Numbered from the stretch's first letter, positions 8,187 through 17,258 are shown. The stretch is 64,000 bases of DNA from Mariniflexile litorale (GCF_031128465.2 NZ_CP155618.1:2466001-2530000), one strand, 5' to 3'. Translations and numbers: made by a program. The notes: generated by a model from the sequence alone, not told the origin.

Positions 8187-10226
8187 TTATTTCATTAGTC
8201 CTGCTCGTCTCAATAAAGCTTCAGGTTGAGGTTCTTTTCCGCGAAAGCGTTTGTAAAGCGTCATGGGGTCTTCTGTTCCTCCTTGAGATAATACAAAATC
8301 TTTGAACTTGGTAGCAATTTCTTTGTTAAAGATACCCGATTCTTTAAAATATTCAAAGGCATCGGCATCTAAAACTTCGGCCCATTTATAGCTGTAATAG
8401 CCTGATGAATAACCACCTTGAAAAATATGAGAAAATGATGTACTCATACAATTTTCAAGAACTTCAGGATAGAGTGTTGTGTTTTTAAAAGCTTCAGTTT
8501 CATGTGCTTTTACACTTGTTATAGTTTCTGGCGATTTGCCTGTATGCCAACTCATATCTAATAAGCCAAAACTTATTTGACGCAAGGTTTGCATACCTTG
8601 ATGAAATGTGGCTGAATCTTTTATTTTTTCGACCAAATCCATTGGAATCACTTCACCTGTTTCATAATGTTTGGCAAATAATGATAAAGCATCTTTTTCA
8701 TAACACCAGTTTTCCATAATCTGACTAGGTAATTCTACAAAATCCCAAAATACACTAGTGCCCGATAAACTAGGATAAGTAGTGTTTGCTAACATACCAT
8801 GCAATGCATGACCAAACTCATGAAATAAAGTAGTTACTTCATTAAAAGTTAATAATGAAGGTTTGCTTTTTGTTGGTTTTGTAAAATTACAAACGATGGA
8901 AATATGTGGCCTATCATTGATTCCGTTTTTAATAGATTGCGGTTTGAAAGAAGTCATCCAGGCACCATTACGTTTTCCAGCTCTTGGGAAAAAATCGGCG
9001 TAAAAAATAGATACTAAATCACCTTTAGTGTTGGTTACTTTATAGGTTAAAACATCTTCGTGGTATGTATCGATGTTGTTTATTTCTTCAAAATTTAAAT
9101 CAAATAATTTATGAGCCACTGTAAAAGCACCATCAATAACATTTTCTAGTTTGAAATAAGGCTTTAATAACTCATCATCTAAGCTAAATAGTTTTTGCTT
9201 TAACTTTTCTGAATAATAAGAACCGTCCCATTTTTCAAGTTGCTCTATACCGTCCAGATCTTTAGCGAAATTTTGAAGGTTTTGAAATTCTTTATCCGCA
9301 GCAGGTTTTGCTTTTTCCAATAATTCATTTGAAAATTCTAGAACTTTTTCAGGTGTTTTTGCCATGCGTTCTTCTAACACAAAATGTGCATGGGTTTTAT
9401 AACCTAGCAAATTGGCACGGTCAAATCGTAATTTAGCAATTTTTAAAACAATGTCTTGGTTATCTAAAGCGTCATTGTTAAAACCTTTACTGCCTGCAGC
9501 TAGGCTTAGTTTTTTACGAAGCTCTCTGTTATCTGCATAGGTTACAAACGGAATGTAACTTGGATAATCTAAAGTAAACAACCAGCCTTCTTTGTTTTTA
9601 GATTCGGCTAATTGTTTTGCTGCTTCCATAGCACCTTCCGGTAAACCAGTCAATTCAGATTCGTCTGTAATCAGCATTTCGAACTTGTTGGTTTCGGCTA
9701 ATACGTTTTCTCCAAATTTCAGCTTTAACTTGCTTAACTCTTTATCAATTTCGCGAAGTTTTTCTTTTTTATCGTTTGATAAATTAGCGCCATTTCGTGA
9801 AAAACTCTTGTATTTTTTGTCCAGTAGTGTTTGTTGTTCGGTCGTTAAATTTAACGTGTCTTTTGAATCGAAAACAGATTTTACACGCTTAAATAATGCT
9901 TTATTTAATGTGATATCATTACTAAATTCAGATAATAAAGGCGATACTTCCTGAGCAATTTTTTGAATACTGTCATTAGTTTCTGCTGAATTTAAATTGA
10001 AAAAGATACTGGAAACTCTATCTAATTGTTCACCTGAAAAATCTAAAGCTTCAATGGTGTTTTTAAAAGTGGGTTCTTCATTATTATTTACAATAGTATC
10101 AATTTCATTCTTAGCCTCTTGAATACATTGTTTAAACGCGGGAAGAAAGTGATCGTTTTCAATTTTTGAAAAAGGGGCAGAATTAAATGGTGTATTAAAT
10201 GGTTTTAATAAGATGTTTTTTGTCAT
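8187..10226 (-). CDS. M3 family metallopeptidase (oligopeptidase A / peptidyl-dipeptidase Dcp type)
   Basis: The 679-aa protein has the gluzincin site H469-E470-FG-H473 (LFHEFGHALHGML), followed about 25 residues later by the third-ligand region WDFVELPSQIMENW. Length and the C-terminal GGYSSGYYSYKWAEVLDADAF block fit M3 enzymes, which degrade short peptides in the cytosol or periplasm. No signal peptide is seen, which favours the cytosol. Whether it is OpdA-like or Dcp-like is not resolved by eye. It is a single-gene unit bounded by hairpins on both sides. Confidence 0.93.
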   Translation of the reverse strand: MTKNILLKPFNTPFNSAPFSKIENDHFLPAFKQCIQEAKNEIDTIVNNNEEPTFKNTIEALDFSGEQLDRVSSIFFNLNSAETNDSIQKIAQEVSPLLSEFSNDITLNKALFKRVKSVFDSKDTLNLTTEQQTLLDKKYKSFSRNGANLSNDKKEKLREIDKELSKLKLKFGENVLAETNKFEMLITDESELTGLPEGAMEAAKQLAESKNKEGWLFTLDYPSYIPFVTYADNRELRKKLSLAAGSKGFNNDALDNQDIVLKIAKLRFDRANLLGYKTHAHFVLEERMAKTPEKVLEFSNELLEKAKPAADKEFQNLQNFAKDLDGIEQLEKWDGSYYSEKLKQKLFSLDDELLKPYFKLENVIDGAFTVAHKLFDLNFEEINNIDTYHEDVLTYKVTNTKGDLVSIFYADFFPRAGKRNGAWMTSFKPQSIKNGINDRPHISIVCNFTKPTKSKPSLLTFNEVTTLFHEFGHALHGMLANTTYPSLSGTSVFWDFVELPSQIMENWCYEKDALSLFAKHYETGEVIPMDLVEKIKDSATFHQGMQTLRQISFGLLDMSWHTGKSPETITSVKAHETEAFKNTTLYPEVLENCMSTSFSHIFQGGYSSGYYSYKWAEVLDADAFEYFKESGIFNKEIATKFKDFVLSQGGTEDPMTLYKRFRGKEPQPEALLRRAGLMK

Positions 10227-10250
10227 TTGTAAGTTAATATGTTAAAAACA

Positions 10251-10280
10251 AATATTTATTATGCATACATAATAAATATT
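10251..10280. repeat. 13-bp inverted repeat upstream of the M3 peptidase
   Basis: AATATTTATTATG and its exact complement are separated by CATA. It lies between the peptidase start and a plus-strand TACTTTTG box, so it could be an operator for either direction or simply an AT-rich hairpin. Confidence 0.4.
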
Positions 10281-10283
10281 TTA

Positions 10284-10291
10284 TACTTTTG
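10284..10291 (+). promoter_or_regulatory. Plus-strand -7 box preceding a gene-free transcript
   Basis: TACTTTTG matches TAnnTTTG exactly. No plus-strand gene follows before the terminator at 10343-10373, so it would drive only a short RNA. Confidence 0.35.
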
Positions 10292-10296
10292 TAGGA

Positions 10297-10373
10297 ACAA
10301 TTTGAAGAGTGACTAACTCATAAAATTATTCTTAATTACTAGAAAACCTCGGGATCCCCTCGAGGTTTTTTTT
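10297..10373 (+). ncRNA. Candidate small RNA of about 75 nt
   Basis: This is the stretch between the TACTTTTG box and a strong plus-strand terminator. It contains a short hairpin (GAGT-gacta-ACTC, about 10307-10319) and has no open reading frame of note. Both flanking genes are on the minus strand, so the promoter-terminator pair on the plus strand is otherwise unexplained. The start point is estimated from the -7 box. Confidence 0.3.
10343..10373 (+). terminator. Rho-independent terminator on the plus strand
   Basis: AAAACCTCG pairs with CGAGGTTTT across a 9-nt loop and is followed by eight T in total. The T-run overlaps the purE stop codon. On the minus strand the tract after the hairpin is only four T, so it is stronger for plus-strand transcription but may also end purE. 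Confidence 0.65.
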
Positions 10374-10854
10374 ATTTTAAATCTTTAGCCGATTCGTAAA
10401 CAATTTGTTTTAAAGATTCTTTATAGTCTATTATTTTTTCTAAAACAGAAGAGTTGCTGGTGCCGATAATTTGAGCAGCTAATATGCCAGCATTTTTAGC
10501 ACCGTTAAGTGCTACCGTGGCAACGGGAACACCTCCAGGCATTTGTAGAATGGATAATACCGAATCCCAACCATCAATGGAATTACTGCTTTTTACAGGA
10601 ACACCAATAACAGGTAATGGAGATAAAGATGCAATCATGCCTGGTAAATGGGCTGCACCACCAGCGCCAGCTATAATAACGGCAAACCCTTTGGTGTGTG
10701 CATGTTTACCATAATCGAATAGTTTTTCTGGGGTACGATGCGCCGATACAATGTCAACTTCTACCTCGATATTAAAATCTTTTAAAATATCAATAGCGTC
10801 TTGCATTACTGGCAAATCGCTTTTGCTTCCCATAATAACTCCTACTTTATTCAT
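10372..10854 (-). CDS. purE: N5-carboxyaminoimidazole ribonucleotide mutase
   Basis: PurE converts N5-CAIR to 4-carboxy-AIR in de novo purine synthesis. The 160-aa protein has the class I features GVIMGSKSDLPVM (about 5-17), SAHRTPEKLFDY (about 40-51) and AGAGGAAHLPGMIAS (about 62-76). It lies 91 bp downstream of purK, whose product supplies the N5-CAIR, and on the same strand, so the two are probably one operon. Confidence 0.97.
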   Translation of the reverse strand: MNKVGVIMGSKSDLPVMQDAIDILKDFNIEVEVDIVSAHRTPEKLFDYGKHAHTKGFAVIIAGAGGAAHLPGMIASLSPLPVIGVPVKSSNSIDGWDSVLSILQMPGGVPVATVALNGAKNAGILAAQIIGTSNSSVLEKIIDYKESLKQIVYESAKDLK

Positions 10855-10945
10855 AAAATTTCAAATTTAAAAATTCCCAAAACCAAACTAGAGTTCAGTA
10901 TGTGTTTTTTACAACAGTTGGAATTTGGTATTTTAGTTTTGTGAT

Positions 10946-12100
10946 TTATTCTGAAATCACTTTAATTGTTTTTTTTACTTCTTCTGCAATGCGTCGTGCT
11001 TCATTTAAATCTTCATTCACAATGGTAACATGTCCCATTTTTCTGAAGGGTCTGGTTTGTTTTTTACCATAAATATGTGGCGTTACACCATCTAGTTTCA
11101 TAATGGCCTCAATATTTTCATAAACAACATTGCCACTACATCCTTCTGCACCCACTAAATTTACCATAACACCACCTACTTTACTATTTGTTCTTCCTAA
11201 AGGCAAATTTAAAATAGCTCTTAAATGTTGTTCAAACTGAGATGTGTAGCTAGCTTCAATAGTTTGGTGCCCAGAATTATGAGGTCTTGGAGCGACTTCG
11301 TTTATCAGGATATCATCATTTTGTGTTTGAAACATTTCAACAGCTAATAACCCCACATGGTTATATGCTTTTGAAGTGTTTAGGGCAACTTCTACTGCTT
11401 TTTTTGCAACAGCATCGGATACTCTTGCAGGGCAAATAACATATTCTACTTGGTTTGCATCAGGGTGGAATTCCATTTCTACAACAGGAAACGTTTTTAT
11501 GTCACCTGATGGGTTTCTTGCTACAATAACTGCTAATTCGTTTTTGAAAGGAACCAGTGTTTCTGTTATGCACTCTACATTAGGTAATCCTTCTAAATCT
11601 TCAATTGATTTTACAATTTTCACGCCTGTTCCATCGTATCCAAATTGGGCACATTTCCAAACGAAAGGAAGTGATAAACCTCCATGATTAATAGCTTCTT
11701 TAATTTCAGACGTATATGCAAAACGAGAAAACGGCGCCGTTGGTAAATTGTTGTCGACGTAAAATAATTTTTGAGTCGCTTTATTTTGAATGATGCGTAA
11801 TGTTTTTGACGATGGATATACTTTGACACCTTCTTTTTCAAGAGTTTCTAAAGCGTCTACATTTACATTTTCAATTTCAATGGTTAATACATTTACCTGT
11901 TTTCCAAAGTTATAAACCGCATCGTAATCCATTAAATCTCCTAGATGAAATTCGTTACTAGCAATTTTACACGGCGCTTCATTGCTGGGATCTAAAACAC
12001 AGGTATAAATATCAAATTTTCGTGTGTCGTTAAGTAGCATTTTACCTAATTGGCCACCACCAAGAATACCAAGTTTAAAATTTGAAGAAAAATAATTCAT
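10946..12100 (-). CDS. purK: N5-carboxyaminoimidazole ribonucleotide synthase
   Basis: PurK carboxylates AIR to N5-CAIR using ATP and bicarbonate. The 384-aa ATP-grasp protein begins with a glycine-rich LGILGGGQLGKMLL and carries LINEVAPRPHNSGHQTIE at about 270-287, which forms the metal/ATP site. It is the first gene of a purK-purE unit. A TAATTTTG box lies at 12133-12140. It is divergent from the salvage enzyme fusion at 12315, so de novo and salvage purine genes share one intergenic control region. Confidence 0.97.
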   Translation of the reverse strand: MNYFSSNFKLGILGGGQLGKMLLNDTRKFDIYTCVLDPSNEAPCKIASNEFHLGDLMDYDAVYNFGKQVNVLTIEIENVNVDALETLEKEGVKVYPSSKTLRIIQNKATQKLFYVDNNLPTAPFSRFAYTSEIKEAINHGGLSLPFVWKCAQFGYDGTGVKIVKSIEDLEGLPNVECITETLVPFKNELAVIVARNPSGDIKTFPVVEMEFHPDANQVEYVICPARVSDAVAKKAVEVALNTSKAYNHVGLLAVEMFQTQNDDILINEVAPRPHNSGHQTIEASYTSQFEQHLRAILNLPLGRTNSKVGGVMVNLVGAEGCSGNVVYENIEAIMKLDGVTPHIYGKKQTRPFRKMGHVTIVNEDLNEARRIAEEVKKTIKVISE

Positions 12101-12132
12101 GTATTTGTTTCTAAGGTCACATGCGCTCGCCG

Positions 12133-12140
12133 CAAAATTA
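12133..12140 (-). promoter_or_regulatory. Putative -7 promoter box of purK
   Basis: On the minus strand this reads TAATTTTG, an exact TAnnTTTG match 32 bp before the ATG. Confidence 0.45.
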
Positions 12141-12285
12141 ATTCAACAAATATTAAATAGTTGTCGTGGCTCGGATCATGTATTTATTGTTACTAAAATC
12201 GTTAAATGATATGCAAAAATACACTTAAATCTTAAATTAGTCTTGAATTCGTAAATCAAAAATCGTAATTAGGCAATCTATTGAT

Positions 12286-12293
12286 TATCTTTG
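12286..12293 (+). promoter_or_regulatory. Putative -7 promoter box of the hpt-adk fusion
   Basis: TATCTTTG matches TAnnTTTG and lies 21 bp before the GTG start at 12315. It is divergent from the purK box about 150 bp away. Confidence 0.5.
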
Positions 12294-12314
12294 CAGCTTC
12301 AAAAATAATGAAGG

Positions 12315-13424
12315 GTGATAAAGCTACACGATAAATATTTTAAACCATTTATTTCAGCAAAAGAAATAGATGCTGTCATGGAGCGTTTGGCAACAGACAT
12401 TTCAAACGATATTGGAGACGAAATCCCTGTGTTTGTTGGTATTTTAAACGGGTCGTTTATGGTAGTGAGCGATTTTGTAAAAAAGTACCCCAAACCCTGT
12501 GAGGTAACGTTTATTAAATTAGCTTCCTATGAAGGTGTAAAATCTACCGAAGACATTCAACGTTTAATAGGTTTAACACAAGATTTAACAGGACGAACAG
12601 TCGTTATTTTAGAAGATATTATTGATACTGGCAATACTTTAACAGAAGTGCATCGTATTTTTAAAAATGAACAGGTGAAATCGTTAAAAATTGCCACTTT
12701 GTTTTATAAACCTGAAGCTTATAAAAAAGATTACAAATTACATTATATAGGTATGGAAATTCCGAATAAATTTATAGTGGGCTACGGCTTAGACTATGAT
12801 GGGTTGGGAAGAAACATACCAGAAGTCTATCAAATAAAAGAAACACAATTCATGACAAATTTAGTACTATTTGGTCCTCCAGGGGCAGGAAAAGGCACGC
12901 AAGCAGAATTTTTAAAAACTAAATATAATTTAGTACACATCTCTACAGGTGATGTTTTTAGATTTAATATTAAAAATGAAACCGCTTTAGGTATGTTGGC
13001 TAAATCCTATATGGATAAAGGTGAATTAGTACCAGACCAAGTTACTATTGATATGTTAAATGCAGAAGTCGAAAAAAACGCTAAAGCCAATGGTTTTATT
13101 TTTGATGGATTTCCACGTACCAATGCGCAAGCTGAAGCTTTAGACAAACTATTGGAAAGTAAAGATTCTTCAATAAACGCTATGGTTGCTTTAGAGGTTG
13201 ATGATGAAATTTTAGTAGAACGTTTAATAGGTAGAGGAAAAACTAGCGGACGCGCCGATGATGCTGATGAGTCTATTATCCGTAATAGAATTAAAGAATA
13301 TTACGATAAAACGGCTATTTTAAAAGACTATTACTCGGCTCAAAACAAATATTTTGGAGTTAATGGTATAGGGAGCGTTGAAGATATTACGGTACGTTTA
13401 AGTGAGGTTATTGATAAACTTTAA
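12315..13424 (+). CDS. Bifunctional hypoxanthine phosphoribosyltransferase / adenylate kinase fusion
   Basis: The 369-aa protein joins two complete enzymes. Residues 1-179 form an HPRT with the PRPP loop VVILEDIIDTGNTL (about 96-109), which salvages hypoxanthine and guanine to IMP and GMP. Residues 180-369 form a full-length 190-aa adenylate kinase beginning M180-TNLVLFGPPGAGKGT (P-loop 187-195), with FDGFPRT, a short LID and a DESIIRNRI block. There is no linker. The start is GTG at 12315; the ATG at 12308 is out of frame. The in-frame ATG at 12852 could also give free adenylate kinase. obg follows after 55 bp, probably in the same operon. Confidence 0.93.
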   Translation: MIKLHDKYFKPFISAKEIDAVMERLATDISNDIGDEIPVFVGILNGSFMVVSDFVKKYPKPCEVTFIKLASYEGVKSTEDIQRLIGLTQDLTGRTVVILEDIIDTGNTLTEVHRIFKNEQVKSLKIATLFYKPEAYKKDYKLHYIGMEIPNKFIVGYGLDYDGLGRNIPEVYQIKETQFMTNLVLFGPPGAGKGTQAEFLKTKYNLVHISTGDVFRFNIKNETALGMLAKSYMDKGELVPDQVTIDMLNAEVEKNAKANGFIFDGFPRTNAQAEALDKLLESKDSSINAMVALEVDDEILVERLIGRGKTSGRADDADESIIRNRIKEYYDKTAILKDYYSAQNKYFGVNGIGSVEDITVRLSEVIDKL

Positions 13425-13479
13425 GTGGATTCGTTCATTTCGGCTTAACAACTAAAAGACAAACAAATAAACAATAAAG

Positions 13480-14478
13480 ATGACAGAAGGGAACTTCGTA
13501 GATTACGTAAAAATGTTTGTTAGCTCTGGTAACGGAGGTAAAGGATCTTCGCATTTACACCGCGAAAAATTTATAGAAAAAGGAGGTCCCGATGGTGGCG
13601 ATGGTGGCCGTGGTGGTCATGTTATTCTTCGAGGAAATTCAAATCTTTGGACACTTCTTCATTTAAAATTTAAAAAACACATTCGTGCAGGGCACGGATT
13701 GAGTGGTAGTAAAAGTAGAAGTTTTGGTGCCGATGGTACAGATGAATATGTAGATGTGCCTTTAGGAACGGTGGTTCGTGATACCGAAACCAATGAAATT
13801 ATTTTTGAAATCACAGATGACGGTGAAGAAAGAATTATTGCACAAGGTGGTAAAGGAGGATTAGGGAATTGGCATTTTAGAACCCCCACTAACCAAACAC
13901 CGCGTTATTCGCAACCAGGTATTCCGTTAGAAGAAAAACACATTACTTTAGAATTAAAAGTACTTGCAGATGTGGGCTTAGTAGGTTTCCCAAATGCCGG
14001 TAAATCGACGTTGCTATCTGTGGTAACATCTGCAAAACCAAAAATTGCCGATTACGAATTTACAACGCTTAAGCCTAATTTAGGAATTGTAAAATATCGC
14101 GATTTTCAAACCTTTGTGATGGCTGATATTCCTGGAATTATTGAAGGAGCAGCTGAAGGGCGCGGACTAGGACATTACTTTTTACGTCACATAGAGCGTA
14201 ATTCCATTCTGCTATTTTTAATTCCTGCTGATGCACCCGATATTAAAAAGCAATACGATATTCTGTTAGATGAGTTGCGTCGATACAATCCAGAAATGTT
14301 GGATAAAGACCGTATCATTGCCATTTCAAAATGCGATATGTTAGACGATGAGCTAAAAGCAGAATTAAAAGAATTGTTGGATAATGAATTGCCTATACCT
14401 TATTTATTTATTTCATCGGTGGCACAACAAGGTATCACTGAGTTAAAAGATAAGCTTTGGAAAATGTTAAATAGTTAG
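13480..14478 (+). CDS. obg: Obg family GTPase
   Basis: The 332-aa protein has the glycine-rich Obg fold at 1-160 ([11 protein letters not shown] and others) and a GTPase domain from about 160 with P-loop [11 protein letters not shown], switch G3 [12 protein letters not shown] and a G4-like SKCD. It lacks the optional C-terminal OCT domain. Obg acts in large-subunit ribosome maturation and stress control. It follows the hpt-adk fusion by 55 bp, and its stop codon abuts a structured repeat element. Confidence 0.97.
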   Translation: MTEGNFVDYVKMFVSSGNGGKGSSHLHREKFIEKGGPDGGDGGRGGHVILRGNSNLWTLLHLKFKKHIRAGHGLSGSKSRSFGADGTDEYVDVPLGTVVRDTETNEIIFEITDDGEERIIAQGGKGGLGNWHFRTPTNQTPRYSQPGIPLEEKHITLELKVLADVGLVGFPNAGKSTLLSVVTSAKPKIADYEFTTLKPNLGIVKYRDFQTFVMADIPGIIEGAAEGRGLGHYFLRHIERNSILLFLIPADAPDIKKQYDILLDELRRYNPEMLDKDRIIAISKCDMLDDELKAELKELLDNELPIPYLFISSVAQQGITELKDKLWKMLNS

Positions 14479-14626
14479 GGCGTTACCCAAAGGGTCGGGC
14501 TGTCCGTTATATCTTTTTAAACGTCATGGCGAGGACTAAGGACAAAGCCATCAGACAATTTCTATTACAAAACAAAGTTTGGTTTTTATTTTTGTTTAAA
14601 AAGGATGCCACTTCCATCCCTAACGC
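14478..14626. repeat. Composite structured intergenic repeat (REP-like)
   Basis: The element runs from GCGTTA (14480-14485) to TAACGC (14621-14626), which are inverted termini. A CCC-AAA-GGG mini-hairpin sits near the left end, and ATCTTTTTAAAC (14511-14522) pairs with GTTTAAAAAGGAT (14594-14606). Inside is a second motif, GTCATGGCGAGGA...GCCATCAGAC. From memory the outer part resembles a dispersed repeat of flavobacterial genomes and the inner part a TCATTGCGAGG-type repeat. Only one copy is seen in this window. Confidence 0.5.
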
Positions 14627-14691
14627 AATTCTGAACATGAATCATGCTATTGGAATAATTTTTGATTAACTTTATAATAAAAATTAAAGTT

Positions 14692-15213
14692 ATGAGAGTC
14701 TATACATTTCTATTTTTAGCCATCTTTCTGGTTTCATGTGCCCCCATTCGTGTTAACTACGATTTCGAAAAAGGAACCAATTTCGACCAATACAAAACAT
14801 ATAACTATTACAGTGAGATGCAAACTGGTTTAAGCGACTTAGATACTAAACGGTTTTTAGACGCTTTAGATGCTAAAATGACGGCCAAAGGGTTTGCTCT
14901 ATCCGATACTCCAGATTTTTTTGTAGATATTAAAAGCAGCCAATACCAAGAAGCACAACGCAATAACGTAGGTGTTGGTTTAGGTGGAGGCGGGGGCCAT
15001 GTTGGTGGCGGGATCTCTATAGGACTTCCTATAGGTCAAGCCAATGTTAACCGCCAAATCACTATCGATTTTGTAGATGAAAACAAAAAGCAACTTTTTT
15101 GGCAAGCTGTCAGTGAGTCTAGTTTTAATCCAAAATCAACACCCGAAAAAAGAGAACAACTTTTTAATACCATTGCAGAAAAAGTATTGACGCAATATCC
15201 TCCAAAGAAATAA
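14692..15213 (+). CDS. DUF4136 family lipoprotein
   Basis: The start at 14692 gives an ideal lipoprotein signal, MRVYTFLFLAIFLVSCAPI, with the lipidated Cys at 17; the frame to 14662 adds 10 odd residues. The mature part matches DUF4136 (NYDFEKGTNFDQYKTYNYY, then a Gly-rich loop and ITIDFVDENKKQLFWQA). Such proteins sit on a cell-envelope membrane and have no known activity. A paralogue with the same plan is at 41614-42165. Confidence 0.85.
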   Translation: MRVYTFLFLAIFLVSCAPIRVNYDFEKGTNFDQYKTYNYYSEMQTGLSDLDTKRFLDALDAKMTAKGFALSDTPDFFVDIKSSQYQEAQRNNVGVGLGGGGGHVGGGISIGLPIGQANVNRQITIDFVDENKKQLFWQAVSESSFNPKSTPEKREQLFNTIAEKVLTQYPPKK

Positions 15214-15244
15214 GTTTGTTATTTCTGAGAAAGTAGGGATCTAT

Positions 15245-16678
15245 TTAATTTTTCACTAGTTTTTTACTAGCAATAAGCGCATTTCTAGAATAGAAATTAG
15301 TTAAATAAATTCCTGTGCTTAAATTACTAATGTCGACCTCATTTGTTTGATAGTTGTTAATTGAAATTGTTTTAATCTTTTTTCCATCTAAACTTAAAAT
15401 GTCAACTTTTAGACGGGTATCATGATTACTTTCAAATTTAAAATTAACAAACGTAGAGCTTGGGTTGGGATACATGGCAATATTATAATTAATAATCTCG
15501 CTCGTTATGTCTTTAACACCTAAGGCAGAATTATCTATAGTCCATGTTACGGTATATACATGAAAACTATCATGATTGTCAACTTTTAAAAACCCAGTCG
15601 CATCGTTTACAGCAACAGTTAGCGTATTCATTCCTGTATTCAAATCGGTTTCTAAAATACTTACTTCATCAACATCGTTAGCGAAATCGGAGGCATTTAA
15701 TGTCCATTTACTTTTTAAGGTATTCGGATTGGGTTTTATTAACTCCAAATGAAAATCGATTGGAAAGGAAGGGCTGTTTATTGTATTTGAAACAGGGGTG
15801 TAAGATTCAATTGGCGACACCAAACTATGAATCTTTTCTATAATTCCTTCTTTGCAAACTGAACAGAAAGGATAGCCTAAGTAGCGCATTTTACAAGCTT
15901 GATGCGGTCTGTACCAATTGGCTGCATATCCAGTTGTGTAATACTTGTAAATACCAATTCCATTTCCGTTCAACCAATTTTTCCATTTTATGAAGCTAGG
16001 ATTGGATTCTTGGGTCATATTAATGGCTTCATTAAAATAAATTTCATCAAGCGGAAAATATTCATCTTTTAAGTTCGCAAAGGAGTGCCCTAATTCATGT
16101 ATGGCAACTTCAGTGGCACTAACACCATTTTCTACACCTTTAGAAGCCATGGGGAATTCTCCGCCCGAACCACCGTAAACAGTTGAGTTTACTAAAATCA
16201 ATCCTTGGTCGTAAGTTGGGAAATTGTCAGCTAAAACATTGTATATTTTGGCTTGCGTATTATTGGCGGCATTCCCATCAATTTCGTAATAAAGTAACCT
16301 ATGATATCCATAAGAATCAAATGTAGCATTAAAATAAGTGTCTACTATTTTTATGGGAGTTTTTGGTTCAGTAACATCAATACCCGTCCCAGGGTGGTCT
16401 GCACCACTTTCATTTGATGGTACTTTTATAATATGAACATTAAAATAATTGGCATATTCTTTAAAAGGCGATTGACTAAATAAAGCATTTGTAAAGCTTA
16501 CGGCATCTATTCTAAATTGGGGTAATTCACTAGTTTTGTAGCCTTCACTTAAAATAACTAAGTTGATTCTTTTCTCATCATTATCAAAGTTCTTAATGGT
16601 TTCTTTATCGAAAACTTGAGCAGATGTCTGCTGGAAACCAATCAACAAAATAGTGAGTAGAAGATGTTTCATTTTCAA
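15245..16678 (-). CDS. Secreted M64 family metallopeptidase with T9SS sorting domain
   Basis: The 477-aa protein has a signal peptide (about 1-20, ending TSA), an M64 (IgA-peptidase-like) zincin core with H194-E195-LG-H198 and a nearby D205/E206 (AIHELGHSFANLKDEY), and a C-terminal type A T9SS sorting domain (MYPNPSSTFVNF ... ending KLVKN). It should cross the outer membrane by the type IX system and be released or surface-attached. Its ATG overlaps the stop of the upstream lipoprotein gene (ATGA), so the two are translationally coupled. Confidence 0.92.
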   Translation of the reverse strand: MKMKHLLLTILLIGFQQTSAQVFDKETIKNFDNDEKRINLVILSEGYKTSELPQFRIDAVSFTNALFSQSPFKEYANYFNVHIIKVPSNESGADHPGTGIDVTEPKTPIKIVDTYFNATFDSYGYHRLLYYEIDGNAANNTQAKIYNVLADNFPTYDQGLILVNSTVYGGSGGEFPMASKGVENGVSATEVAIHELGHSFANLKDEYFPLDEIYFNEAINMTQESNPSFIKWKNWLNGNGIGIYKYYTTGYAANWYRPHQACKMRYLGYPFCSVCKEGIIEKIHSLVSPIESYTPVSNTINSPSFPIDFHLELIKPNPNTLKSKWTLNASDFANDVDEVSILETDLNTGMNTLTVAVNDATGFLKVDNHDSFHVYTVTWTIDNSALGVKDITSEIINYNIAMYPNPSSTFVNFKFESNHDTRLKVDILSLDGKKIKTISINNYQTNEVDISNLSTGIYLTNFYSRNALIASKKLVKN

Positions 16679-17178
16679 TCTAGATTTGTAATTATTAAAG
16701 CGGTGCTATTTTGTAGCGAATCGATTATTTCGTTAATAGCTATAAACTTTGTTTTATAATGCAGTTGCAATCTCAATGAAAGCGGTGCGCTTTTTAAGTC
16801 GATTTTTTTATTTTCAAAGATAAGAGAATCGTTTATAAATTCAATGTGCTTACTTAGTGGGTTTTGAATGGTAATTGAAGTTATTTCAGTAGAATCTTTA
16901 TCTAGTTGAAGGCATTTTAAATCGCCAATTGCACCAAGTTTGATATTGTTTTTAATGGATTTTAATTTTCCGTCGGTAACTATTTGATTAATGAATTGAA
17001 TGCTCTTTTTGTTGTTTTTATCTTTTGAAATACTGTAATTTAAAAAAACAAGTTTTGGGTGGATGTCTTCATTTATAGTTTCAATAATTATGTTTTTTTT
17101 TGAAGCGCATGATATGTGTAAAGCTATTAGTAATAGCAGAAAGGTATGGGAGTAATTTTTTAATGATTGGGGGTGCAA
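16675..17178 (-). CDS. Putative lipoprotein of unknown function
   Basis: The 167-aa protein has an N-terminal hydrophobic stretch ending in a lipobox-like LHISC (Cys about 24), followed by SKK. The rest is lysine- and isoleucine-rich with no recognised domain. It is coupled by a 4-bp overlap to the M64 peptidase gene, so a role with that secreted protease (chaperone, inhibitor or anchor) is possible but inferred only from gene order. Confidence 0.6.
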   Translation of the reverse strand: MHPQSLKNYSHTFLLLLIALHISCASKKNIIIETINEDIHPKLVFLNYSISKDKNNKKSIQFINQIVTDGKLKSIKNNIKLGAIGDLKCLQLDKDSTEITSITIQNPLSKHIEFINDSLIFENKKIDLKSAPLSLRLQLHYKTKFIAINEIIDSLQNSTALIITNLD

Positions 17179-17210
17179 ACTCGTTTAAAATTTTTATGAA
17201 GTAAAGTTAA

Positions 17211-17258
17211 GTATTCAAAAATAAAGAGGCTTATTACAGCCTCTTTATTTTTGAATAC
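17211..17258 (-). terminator. Strong bidirectional terminator hairpin after the DoxX gene
   Basis: A perfect 20-bp stem (GTATTCAAAAATAAAGAGGC and its complement) with an 8-nt loop overlaps the last base of the DoxX stop codon. A/T-rich outer arms give a T-rich end in both directions. Confidence 0.75.
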
